Source of the DNA: Ligula intestinalis
Taxonomy: Eukaryota; Platyhelminthes; Cestoda; Diphyllobothriidea; Diphyllobothriidae
Length of the DNA stretch: 64,000 bases
NCBI GenBank assembly: GCA_036362985.1
Contig: JAYGXS010000002.1
Span: 86,080,385 to 86,144,384, forward strand
Direction: 5' to 3'
The position numbers and the translations under genes were made by a program. Position 1 is the first letter of the stretch. Each line of letters opens with the position of its first letter. Positions 21,816-32,036 of the stretch are shown in pieces. The notes under the pieces are model-generated. The model was not told the origin of the DNA, made no database searches, and saw only the letters and a program-made list of their open reading frames with translations.

Positions 21816-22345
21816 ATGGAGAACCAATGGCGAGACAAATCTCAAAATAAGAGAGGGACAAATAGTTCAAGTCAAAAGGATATTTCTCTGGTCAAAGCCG
21901 TTAACAGTGACGGCCTAGCTGTCCCGCCACCGGAACCTAAGGCATGCCCTCTTAAATTGGTCGTTTTAAATGCCAGATCACTGATTACTAAAATGCCTCT
22001 GCTCGAGACTATGGTTTCCTTAACCACTCAGACACTGTTATGGTAACTGAGACGTGGGCATTCACCTGTGTAGCTGCATTTAAACTCTTTGTTTAAGGCT
22101 TTGCATGCGTTCGGAACGGTCGAAACAATGGCCGTGGTGAAGGAAGCTGCATCAATGTAATGCAGCCACTTGCCTTTCTCCCGTTGGACTATCCACAATT
22201 CACAGCGGTGGAGGAGAGCTGCTGGCTACGAGTTGATCTAAAAAACAAATACTCTTTACTTGTTGGCTGTGTGTATTGCCCACTTAATGCCAATGCAGAA
22301 TATGACCTTGTCTCTCAAAGGCATTTCATGCCACAACTGGCTTGA
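21816..22345 (+). pseudogene. Family C endonuclease fragments
   Basis: Frames 21,816-22,046 (LVVLNARSLITKMPLLETMV) and 22,160-22,345 (ESCWLRV, LLVGCVYCPLNANAEY) correspond to the N-terminal half of the APE endonuclease in the 797-codon copy. The TETW region is shifted out of frame near 22,045. GCVYRPP has become GCVYCPL. GDFNLP is only partly readable near 22,370 (GNFNLPG). Confidence 0.78.
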
Positions 22346-23093
22346 ATCTTGAGGATTGCTTGAGTGCAGGCAATTTTAACCTTCCTGGCGTGCAATAGTT
22401 TCCACCATCCAGTCCTTCAAATGTCGAGAAATTACTCGAGGCAATAGGTATCGGCATGTGGGATCAGGTAGTCGATTTTCCCACTCAAGGAGCAAAAGTA
22501 CTCGATCTTATTTTTTTAAAGGGGATGCGTACGACTTTTAGTGTCATCCTTAGACGCACTTGGAAGTTCACACCATCTTACAGTTCTTAGTGAACTAAAA
22601 CCGAAGGCAGATGCAAAATTTTCCCAAAAGTATAATCTTTATCATCACTTTCGATCAGCAAACACGGCGAACCTACTGGCAAATCTAAACGCTCCTGACT
22701 GGTCTGAATTTTTCCAATGTTTGGGTGTAAATCTTTGTTCCTATGCACTGTACAAAGTGCTGGATCCACTCATTCTCCACTTTCTCCCCCGTAAGAAAGT
22801 AATACATGTCAAGGATGAAGTGTACCTCCCTCTGTCTTTCCGTAGTAGGCTGCGTAAACCCTCTCGTCGTTTGCATAGGCAGAACGACACTTCTATCGTG
22901 CCCTTCATCCCACTGATCTTTGAGCAGGCTAAGAAGCTCTCCACAGAAAAACAGAAAGCCGATGAGACCCACTTCGCTGAAAAATCGTCCCTTAAAGTTG
23001 CAAAACTCCTTTTGCGTACCGTAAAAAGCGCAGAGGAAAACGCAACACCCCATACTCCAAGACGCTTTAGGAAACCCCATAGCTGACGCTTAG

Positions 23094-23774
23094 TTGATCG
23101 CCGATATCTTCAATGCGTTCCTATCCAAAACGTTTAGTGAGAGCTCGTTCGCTGTACCTCCAGCCATCCGGGCTTGGACGGGTCCCGTACTCGAAAACAT
23201 AAGCTGTACCTTCTGGGACATGACTGTAGACATTCGTCGTTATCATCAATCTTATAGTCCAGGACCAGATGGCGTCCCAGTTAGCCTTCTAAAAGCTGAA
23301 GTGAATGATATCTTTCCGTCTGTCCTTTGTAAGGTATTTAATCGTGCTCTTGAGAGCGAAAACTTTCCTTCGTTGTGGAAGGAATCGCACATAATGCCTA
23401 TTCGCAAGCATGGCCGATCGACGTCATTCGACAACTTTAGGCCAATAAATACACTTCCCGCAGCCTCGACGAACTTGGAGATCTTAATCAAAGAAAAGAT
23501 GATGCGTCACTTGACAGACAACAACCTATTCAATACAGCTCAACATGGCTTTCTCGAGAAACGATCTTGTGTCAACTGTCAGCTCTCTTTCTTTGATTAT
23601 GAGGTGCAATCTAGCGACAGCGGTTTTGCCATTTATAGCGTCTATTTTGATTTTACTAAGGCCTTTGCTTGGGTCGATCATTACCTCCTTTTTCTGAAAC
23701 TGGCCTCCTTCGGCATAGGTAGCAAGCCTCTGTGCTTTATATCTTCCTTTTGGATGCTCGCCCACACAGAGTAA
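23094..23774 (+). pseudogene. Family C RT fingers and palm (longest right-arm frame)
   Basis: 226 codons: SYSPGPDGVPVSLLKAE, FDNFRPINTLPAASTNLE, NTAQHGFLEKRSCVNCQ and motif A as YFDFTKAFAWVDH. The catalytic Asp of motif A (YFD) is present. The QGSVLGPL and YADD motifs follow in the overlapping frame 23,732-23,944, so a single frameshift separates the two halves. The mirror copy is at 2,614-3,464 (minus). Confidence 0.84.
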
Positions 23775-24165
23775 AAATTTCCAATGTTATCTGCAACCCC
23801 ACGCATGTGAGAAGTGGAGTTATACAGGGAAGTGTACTGGGTCCGCTCCGATTTTGCCTGTTTGTCAACGACGTTTCAGATAGTTTTCAGTATGGCAGAC
23901 ACTTTATGTACGCTGATGATTTAAAAGTCGCCTATCGATATTAACCGGCAGATCGCAACATCGTGCGTCACTTGACAGAGAACAACTTGCTTAATACAGC
24001 TCAAAATGGCTTTCTCGAGAAACGATCTTGTGACACCTGCCAGCTATTTTTCTTTGATTATGTGCTGCAATCTAGAGACAGTGGTCTTAACCTTATAGCG
24101 ATTTTTTGATTTGACTAAGGCCTTTGATCGGGTCGATCATAACCTCCTGATCAGTAAAAAAGGAA

Positions 24166-24345
24166 TGTTAATTTTCTTTTGAAAAATGCTTTAAAAGATA
24201 AATAACCTATAGATGTTGCTCTCCAGTTTCTATACTCTTGTGGCTTTCATTTTAAAGTTGCAGAAGCTAAAAGACTCTCATCCCGAAGTAAAAACTCGCC
24301 GATTCTCGTAAAACTTTTTTTCGGCGATAAAAGTATACCTTATAT
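24166..24345 (+). mobile_element. Family B ORF1 fragment
   Basis: Plus-strand remnant of B ORF1 (NFLLKNALKDK, then FKVAEAKRLSSRSKN and the T-run frameshift seen also in the left B copy). It stops at the base where the minus-strand A element's 3' tail begins, as the mirror image of 2,213-2,405. Confidence 0.78.
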
Positions 24346-26771
24346 TTATAATAATAAGTTGTATATTTCAGGCCCAATGGACCTCATCAATAAACCAAAC
24401 ATTCGATAACACGAATTACTAAAAAATAATTGGTTTAACAAACAGCATCCGAAGTCTATAGCTATAAGACCAGTATAACTGTTTAGAAGCGAATTTGTTT
24501 GATTCCAAAAAAATGAATATAGCAGTGTCATGCGGAAGGTGAAATTCAAGAGCACACACAGATGAGCCTCATCGTTATCTAGATTCTGACTATGTATTCT
24601 GGTACTCACTGCCTCTGTTAGTAGGGGGGGGCTTGGAAGCAAACTCAGTCGAAGCTGAGCGTGGGGCAGAACAATAGGTAGTAAGCAAACATTACTGGTA
24701 TAGACGGGTTCCCGGCACTACACTCGGGTTCCCAAGCCGGTGCGGCATCATAGAACATAGGGAACCCACCAGTTTATGATCGTGATGGGCACCGCCGTAT
24801 GAGATCCATAAGTCCGTCAAATCTACAAGACCATCGTTGGGGATATCTGAGATGTGACCAAATATAAGGCCCTGATGATGGTTGATGACCAGAGAAACGA
24901 GAGCTGTCAAGAATGCTTCCTGATTCCGGAAGACACGAGTCAGAGAAATGAAGTATAAAGAAGGGATCCTAAATTTCCTATGGTGCTTTTTCAGGATCAT
25001 GGAGAAAGCTGCTCGGAAAAGATGAGGAAAACAAAAGGTTAATGGATTCAGTGTTAAGATAAATGTGCAGTCTTTGCTTGAATGCACATAGACTGGTCAA
25101 CGCCCGAATATCAATCGGCAAATTATTCCAAAGATAGCTATACCTAGAAGCAAAAAATGTAGATCGTTTAGAAGTTGGAGAAGCAGGAGGAGGTATAATC
25201 AACGTTGAATTTCTTAGGTTGTAAGGGCGAGTAACGGGAGTTAGGGCAGAAATCTTGGGGAGATTTGAACTATTATTAAGGCGAAACAGGAGACAAAACC
25301 CTGCTTCCAGTCTCCTGACCCAAAGACATTTCAGTTTCGTTATCTCACATCTATCTGTGTAGGAAGTATCTGAAAATGCCGGATAGAGGACCCTTTTAGT
25401 GAATCTTCTTTGGACACTTTCAATTTTTGAACGGCGAGATTCGTTCATTAGACCGAAGAATGGACAACAGTATTCGAAAATAGGAAGCACATGCATAGGA
25501 TAAAGTCTTAGCTTCATTTCGGGAAGGTAGAAATTATAAGAGATGAAGCCACATATCTGAGCAGCTTTTGCTGTAATTCTATCAGCGTGAGGTGAAAGAT
25601 CTAAATTATTGGTGTAACTTAAACCTTAGTCCTTAATGTTAGAACATTCAGTCATGGGGCAGCATTGAAAAATGATAGGCTGTGGCAGCCTTTCAGGCCA
25701 AAAACACATGAACTGGCACTTTGAATGCGAGAACTCTATCTGCTGCGTGGAGCTCCACGCAGATAGAGCGTCCAAATCTGAATGAATGCGTTCCAAGCAT
25801 TGCTCAGCCGTAGAATTAGAGGAGGAGTATGTAGAGGCATTATCACTACAAATGTACAAAGCGTTTTGGCAAATACACGATGGAAAACTTTCTAAGGTAG
25901 TCTAACTGCTAGTAAGTGATAAACTAGATTATTTTAATGGAAAAATTGTCAAAACTGGTATATGAGGATGACGATGTAGATGAGAAAGGATACAACTCAC
26001 TTAGATCCTTCACGATCCTTTAAATTTCAAGTCGTCCGCGTATATATACGATGGAGAGTGTTTAACGATTGTTGAAATATCATTTATATGAAACAAAAAC
26101 AACAGGGGGCCCAGAATGGTACCTTGAAGGACACCGCTTAAAAAAGCGGTAGGGGTAGAGTATGAGGACCCCACTAAGACCTGTTGTTTTCGATTAGAAA
26201 GATATGATCTAATAAAGTCAATAAGAGGACTACAAAATCCTATAGCCTCTTCTTTGGCTAGTAGTCTCCTATGAGGTTCTTTATCAAATGCCTTACTGAG
26301 ATCGAAATAGATGACCACCACACATAAATGATCGTTATGAAGAGAAGTGAGAAGATTAAGAAATGACATATGACATGTTTCACAAGATCAGTCCGGTAAA
26401 AATCTATGCTGAGATACATTTAATATTTGATTGCTTATGCAAAAATCTGTAATTTTATTGGCGATTAATTTTTCAAACAGTTTAGCTACAGAAGGCGTTT
26501 TATGAACGACGCGATAATTTTTAATGTCAGATCTGGAACCAGATTTAAAAACTGGAATAACAATAGAAGTTTTCCAAGAATCAGGAAAAAAAACGTTTTC
26601 GAGAAATTTTGTCAATAATTTGCTCAGTAAAGGAGGAAAATCTCTTAATTGCTTAATAAATGAGTTTGAAATGTTATCCGTCCCGACTGAATGTGAATTG
26701 TGGAGACGAGCTATTTCTTTATGAATACTTGCAGGTGAGAAATTAATTAAAGGGAGGTTTTCTTTTTGGAA
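24346..26771 (-). mobile_element. Family A element, RT to 3' end (right copy)
   Basis: Minus-strand partner of 1-2,212, about 210 bp longer at its 5' side. That side adds the start of the RT (frame 26,388-26,615; NSHSVGTDNI-type block near 26,680). RT palm at 26,010-26,369 keeps YIYADDLKF. The C-terminal block is at 24,978-25,517 and 25,626-25,859. The 3' hairpin (24,370-24,384) has one mismatch (GGACCT). It is 5'-truncated at 26,771, where it abuts the truncated 3' UTR of the B copy. Confidence 0.87.
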
Positions 26772-27404
26772 TTTGGAATTTATATTTTTCAGCGCCAGTA
26801 CGGCACTATCTATAAAAAGTTAATTTCGAAAAAAATATAAATTCAAAAAATAATTTGACAATATGTGCAAGTAGACGTAGAAAGTCGTAATAATGTCAGC
26901 AGAAATTGTCCTTTTGGGGCAACATTAGCAATGTTTTGCAGGTAATTTTGAACTAAAAACTAAAAATTATGGCGGTTAAAAAAACTCTTACAGTGAAAAT
27001 GGAGACAGTGTTCAACGGGCCCAAAAAGTGCGCAAGGGAAAAAAACTGCTTAGGATGATAGTAATAGAGCAGAAATAGGTGTGGGTGGTCTGATGAAGGC
27101 GAGTATTCAACGAAACTGCCGCATTTTAGACTGAGTACTTCCGCGTGGCTTCATGTGATTCAGCGGTGGTTAATGGAAACATCTAGGTTCTCGGGGGACA
27201 CGAGGCAGAGAGAATAGTTTCAAGCGGATCTCCTAAATTCCCGATGGTCCTTTCTCGGGGTCATGGAGAACGAGTGAAAATGGAGACAGTATTCAACGGG
27301 CCTCCATGTTCAAAAAGTGCGCAAGAGAAAAAAACTGCTTAGGAAGATAGTAGTAGAGCAGAAATAGGTGTGGGTGATCTGATGAAGGTGAGTATTTAAC
27401 GAAA

Positions 27405-28990
27405 CTACAGCATTTTAGACTGAGTACTTCCACGTGGCTTCGTTTGATTCAGCGGTGGTTCATGGAAACATCTAGGTTCTCGGGGGACACGAGGCAGAGA
27501 GAATAGTTTCAAGCGGATCTTCTTTATTCCCAATGGTCCTTTCTCGGGTTCATGGAGAAAGGTGCTCGGAAAATATGAGGAGAATAGAAGGTTAATAGAG
27601 TCAGTGTTAAGATAAATGTGAATTCTCTGTTTGAAAGTAGACAATCTAGTTAACGACCTAATTTCGATTGGCAAGTTATTCCAAAGAAAGCTATATCTGG
27701 AAGCAAAAAACAAAGAGCGTTTACATGAGGAAGATGCAGGAGGGGGTATAACAAGTGCCGAGTTTCTTAGGTTTTAGGGACGGCTGACGGGGGTAATGAC
27801 AGAAGTCCTGGGTAAATTTGTGCAATTATTAAGCCGAAAAAGGAGACAAAAGCCTACTTCCAATCTCCTGACCCAAAGGAACCTTAGTTTTGTTAATTGA
27901 CACCTATTTGAGTAGCAAGTATTAGAAGCTGTCGGATACAGCAGTTTTCGTGTGAAATTTTTTTGAATTTGTTCAATTTTTGAACGGCTACCTTCATTCA
28001 TGAGACCGAAAAAGGGGCAACAGTATTCTAAGATGGGGAGAACAAACATACGATAAAGTCTTAATTTCATTTCAGGAAGATAAAAATTATAAGAGATAAA
28101 GCCGCAGATCTGTGCGGCTTTGGCTGTAATTCTATCGGCGTGAGGAGAAAGGTCTAATTTATTGGTGTAGCTTAATCCTAGGTCCTTGATACTGGAACAT
28201 TCAGTCATTGGGTAACCTTGAAAAATAACAGGTTGTGGCAGCCTTTCAGGCCCAAAGCACATATATCGGCACTTAGAAGGTGAGAACTCCATCTGCCAGG
28301 TTGAGCTCCACGTCGAAAGAGCGTGCAGATCAGAATGAATTTGTTCTAAGCATCTCGCGGCCGTAGATTAAGAGAAGGAGTAAACACACTTGAGAATATC
28401 TGCATAAATATAAGATTGGGAGTGTCTAACACTGAATGAGATATCATTTATGCAAAGCAAAAAGAGCAGAGGACCTAGCACGGTACCTTGAAGGACACCA
28501 CTCAAAATAGCGGTAGGAGTAGAGTATGAAGATCTTAATTAAACCTTTTGTTGTCGATTTGAAAGATAAGATCTGATGAAGTCAGTAAGTGGACTACGAA
28601 ATCCTATAGCCTCTAGTTTGGCTAGGAGCCTCCTGTGAGGAACTTTATCAAATGCTTTACTAAGGTCAAAATAGAAAACAACCACAGATAGATGATCATT
28701 ACGAAGAGAAGTAAGTAGATTTAGAAAAGACATGTGACAAGTTTCACAAGCTCGATCCGGTAAAAAGCCATGCTGTGAGGAGCTGAGAATGTTATTATTT
28801 ATGCAAAAATCTGCAATTTTTTGGCAATTAATTTTTCAAAGAGTTTAGCCAGAGAGGGCGTTTTATGAACACCGCGATAATTGTGAATATCTGATCGGGA
28901 ACCAGATTTAAATACGGGAATTATAATAGAAGTTTTCCAGTAGTCCGAGAAAAAGCCATTCTCAAGAAACACTGAAAATAACTTACTCAG
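27405..28990 (-). pseudogene. Family B RT and C-terminal region (right copy), broken
   Basis: Same order of fragments as on the left: 28,539-28,733 (motif A YFDLSKAFDKVPH), 27,774-28,292 (thumb, EYCCPFFGL, FLWVRRLEVGFCLLFRLNN) and 27,405-27,713 (FLWNNLPIEIRSL and beyond). The last frame runs 39 codons further than on the left because of small differences after about 27,710. YADD is lost in both copies. Confidence 0.85.
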
Positions 28991-30457
28991 TTAGGGTGGG
29001 AAATCTCTTAATTCTTTCATGAGTGAGCTTGGAATGTTATCAGTTCCTACCGAATGTGAATTTTTAAGACGACTTATTTCTTTTTGAATACAAGTGGGTG
29101 AGAAATTAAGGGTACTGAGATTTGAATCACACAGCAGGGGGATTACAGGAGTGGGGCTAGTTTCGATGGTAAAGAACTCGGCGAAAAATGAATTTAGCAA
29201 TGCTGCTTTCTCCAAATCCTCTGTAATAAAATGATTGTTGCCATTGAGTAAGGGTGGAATGACTTTCTGAAGCTTAGCCGACCGAAGACGGAAGACTTGA
29301 GCAACTGATCTGGAAGAATTCGCGTCACTTAATGCTGTGGCCTCTCTACGCCTATCTCGTGCAAGCCTTAATTTAAGCGCTAATTCAAATATTTGCGCTA
29401 TTCTTAAGTGAACTGATAAAGAGCTATTAGACGTATCCTTAAGTTGTTTTTGTAATTTCTTAAGGCTATTTTGGAGAAAATGTGGCACCGTTGAAGAAGC
29501 TGAATTTGATTTAAAAATCTTAAGTGGGGTAAGAGCCTGAATATTTTCTGTAAGGTTTTGCAATAGCTTCTGGAAGAAGTAGGGATCGTTAGTTGAAAAT
29601 ATGCTATGCCAATCTAGGGTACTTACGAAATCATTTACTAATTCATGGTTCACGTTACCAAAGTCGAGGTTATTGCATTTTATATCCGGCTTTTTAGAAA
29701 GAGAGACTGGAAAACAACAGTGAATTAAGGCATGGTCACTATTGAAAATATCACGATGAAAATTCATAAAAAGAGGGTGGACATCATTTGTAAAAATTAA
29801 ATTTAATATGTCGTCATTTCTGGTCACTGAACTGACCAGTTGTGACATGTTTGAAAAGTTAATAGTGTCAACCAATTTCTGAAATCTTGGTGGACATGTA
29901 TTTGAATGCCAGTCAATGTCTGGCAGATTAAAATCACCTATAATTATTCTGACATCGAATTGAGTCGCTGCAACTTTTTCAAACATTTCACACAGCTGCA
30001 TTACATTACTTGAGTTAGTGGGAGGATTGTAGACACACCCAATTATCCCTTTTTTATTGTGTGGCAGGATGACTGAAATAAGACAAAAATTTCCAGAAAA
30101 TGACGAAATGCTCAGGTGATACCGGAAATGTACAAAGCATGATTTAATATAAAGAAGGCTACCACCGCCACGCTTTTCAGTGCGGTCTTGTTTGTACAAA
30201 CTATAATTATCTATGGCGAGTGTCGAGTCAGAAATAAGAGAGTGTGTCCAAGATTCAATGACACAGCGCACATCTGGATCAAGCTCAAATGCTACTGTTT
30301 TAAGTTCTGTCATCTTAATAACAGCTGATCTCGCATTGACTGAGACTATACTGAGCGTATCCTTCAAATTCAGGTTACGCTCGTCAGTATTTATAAAAAA
30401 GGAAAACTTGGTGGCGGAAAGGGAAACGGCATGCGAGAAACAAAAGGCGGATAGCAA
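28991..30457 (-). pseudogene. Family B ORF2 N-terminal part: APE endonuclease (right copy)
   Basis: 488 codons, differing from 6,101-7,567 at two residues only (Ser for Leu before NAR, and Gly for Ala before IIG). All endonuclease motifs are intact: NAR, ESW, GCVYNPP, GDFNLPDIDW, DDILNLIF, SDH. It ends at the same TAA in the RT start, so the RT is not translated with it unless the stop is bypassed. Confidence 0.9.
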
Positions 30458-30651
30458 ACTGGCTCTGGTCTACAGTTTGTCAAGTAATTATTATCAAATG
30501 AACAGTGCATATTGTTGAAATGCATATTAGACGGGGCTCCATTGAAAGGGCGGCTAAAGTGTGGCATGGGAAAACCAGGATGGGGCATAACTATGGGATT
30601 TTGAGGCATAATATCAAAATTTGACGGAATATTGGCCTTCGAAAATTGCAT
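30391..30651 (-). CDS. Overlapping ORF1 tail frame (Pro/Phe/Met-rich)
   Basis: 86 codons overlapping the ORF1 end by 61 nt in another frame and overlapping the ORF2 start by about 67 nt. Composition is unusual: many Pro, Phe, Asn and Met, ending RMPFPFPPPSFPFL. The left copy (5,907-6,167) has the same arrangement. A diverged third copy (33,288-33,584, minus) ends similarly (MPVPYPILSFPFL). It is either the true ORF1 C-terminus reached by frameshift, or the product of an old indel shared by duplication. Confidence 0.55.
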   Translation of the reverse strand: MQFSKANIPSNFDIMPQNPIVMPHPGFPMPHFSRPFNGAPSNMHFNNMHCSFDNNYLTNCRPEPVCYPPFVSRMPFPFPPPSFPFL

Positions 30652-31640
30652 GACTGGTTTTGAAAACGGTTAATTTTATTAGCTGGCTGAATTATTTGGG
30701 GATGTTGATGAGATTTGGGGATATGAAAAGCGCTAGCTTGAGCAGTTGGGTCTTTGTTAGATACTGAGTTATTATCGGTTATCATATTGCCGAATTTGAA
30801 AACTGACGTAGATTTACTAGGGGCGTTCATAGGTTTATCGGAATTTAAAGCTATCACAGACGTGGTTGGCTTAGAAGTAGAACGACTTGACGAGGCTACA
30901 ATCTCACTCGAATCACGAGTAAGGTCAATGGGAGAAGAATCAGGGGAAACTGACACTGAGCCAGAGGGATTTGGGCTTACCTGAGCGGGAGGGCCGACCT
31001 GAGAGACAACTTTTGGTTTTGTTGAACCGGAGCCAGTGTTCTCGTTTGCTTCTTTAGATAAAACCCGACGCTCCATTGGCGCTTTATCCCTGCATATGTA
31101 AAGCTTATTTTCCTTTAAATAGTTGGCTGACCGCTCATGTTGAGAGAATATAAGGTCTACTTCTATCGCCGAAAAAAGTTTTACGAGAATCGGCGGGTTT
31201 CTACTTCGGGATGAGAGTCTTTTAGCTTCTGCAACTTTTAAATTAAAGCCACAAGAGTAAAGAAACTGAACAGCAACATCTATAGGTTGTTTATCTTTTG
31301 AAACATTTTTCAAAAGAAAATTAAAATTCCTTTTTTGCCGATCACGGGTCTCAGTAGACACCATATTGACGAAAGGCTCTAGTTTCTCACATTGCTGAGA
31401 AGTGAGCGTGGAACCCTTTCCATCAAACATGGCACCAAGGACCGTAAACAGGCAAGCATATTGGTTATAAAGCTTACTAAAGTTGTCTAAAGCATCAAGA
31501 TCAAGTTTATTCATGCTTAAGATGGGTTTATCGTTAGGAGAATTGGTATTCCTGGTTAATTTACGTCTCAGTTGTGGCTTGGGTATCATATTGAATAGAA
31601 AGTGAGTGATAGGATATGTTCTGAGCAAAGTTATGCACAA
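30591..31640 (-). CDS. Family B ORF1 protein (open in this copy)
   Basis: 349 codons, the only uninterrupted ORF1 in the window. Start: ATG at 31,640; an internal Met (MNKLDLDALDN) near residue 43 could also serve. Residues about 95-190 (KRNFNFLLKN, AEAKRLSSRSRNPPILVK, ICRDKAPMERRV) have the order of an RRM-like LINE ORF1 RNA-binding core. Residues about 200-300 are Ser/Pro/Thr-rich and probably disordered. It probably binds element RNA in the cytoplasm. The Pro/Phe-rich tail continues in an overlapping frame (30,391-30,651). It belongs to a dead element, so expression is doubtful. Confidence 0.7.
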   Translation of the reverse strand: MCITLLRTYPITHFLFNMIPKPQLRRKLTRNTNSPNDKPILSMNKLDLDALDNFSKLYNQYACLFTVLGAMFDGKGSTLTSQQCEKLEPFVNMVSTETRDRQKRNFNFLLKNVSKDKQPIDVAVQFLYSCGFNLKVAEAKRLSSRSRNPPILVKLFSAIEVDLIFSQHERSANYLKENKLYICRDKAPMERRVLSKEANENTGSGSTKPKVVSQVGPPAQVSPNPSGSVSVSPDSSPIDLTRDSSEIVASSSRSTSKPTTSVIALNSDKPMNAPSKSTSVFKFGNMITDNNSVSNKDPTAQASAFHIPKSHQHPQIIQPANKINRFQNQSCNFRRPIFRQILILCLKIP

Positions 31641-32036
31641 AATTGCGACAGAAAATTTGAATTACCGAAGAGGCTACGCAGGGTGACAAATATCTATAAT
31701 ATTATATCGAGTAATACAAACTATTTCTTGCTGGAAATTGATAGAGTAACACATTTTTAGATATTATTAAGTATTTACGCAATAGATTAGCTGCTTTTTA
31801 CGTGAATCTACCGGAACTAGAATGAGGCTATGTCGGTGAAACAGTATAAAAATGTATATTTTGACCTATCGGTAAAAAAGACAACGACAGGTATGTGCAG
31901 TTGCTAAAAGGTTAGATATACAAATAAATAACAACAATTAAGCTAGTAAATTCAGCAAGTAACGAGGAAATCTGATAAAAATATATATGTTACTTAGCTA
32001 TGAAAGATAAGTTGCGCGCCTTGACCTTGACCTTGA

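Larger units (their letters stand above)
21481..24165 (+). mobile_element. Family C element, plus strand, decayed (right copy)
   Basis: Starts in ORF1 near 21,490. It carries the endonuclease in pieces (21,816-22,046; 22,160-22,345), the linker (22,541-23,086) and RT fingers/palm (23,094-23,774; 23,732-23,944, with MYADDLKVAYRY intact). After the YADD block the sequence restarts at 'RHLTENNLLNTAQNGFLEK' (23,963-24,165), a second shifted copy of an upstream RT segment. From 22,344 onward this is the right arm of IR-A. It is disabled by many frameshifts. Confidence 0.85.
22344..26558. repeat. Long inverted repeat IR-A, right arm
   Basis: Reverse-complement partner of 1-4,214. Unlike the left arm, the C fragment continues past the arm edge (to 21,481), and the A element continues past 26,558 to 26,771. 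The right side is therefore the less truncated version of the block. Confidence 0.93.
26772..32036 (-). mobile_element. Family B element, minus copy, 3'-truncated
   Basis: Reverse-complement partner of 4,515-9,785 (IR-B right arm). 5' end with stacked TCAAGGTCA (32,022-32,036), 5' UTR, intact ORF1 (31,640-30,591), ORF2 endonuclease (30,457-28,991), broken RT (28,990-27,405) and 3' UTR with the ~290-bp duplication. It lacks the last ~250 bp including the hairpin; at 26,771 it is joined to the A element. It shares the TAA at 28,991, the stop near 28,539 and the YADD loss with the left copy. Confidence 0.9.
26772..32036. repeat. Long inverted repeat IR-B, right arm
   Basis: Partner of 4,515-9,785. 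On the right side IR-A and IR-B arms are contiguous (edge 26,558-26,772 belongs to the A element). On the left they are separated by a 300-bp A fragment and lie in the opposite relative order. So this is not one simple palindrome. Confidence 0.92.

Noticed and set aside
1..32036. LTR retrotransposon or provirus
   Set aside because: No gag, protease, integrase or direct LTRs; all RTs are non-LTR or Penelope type.
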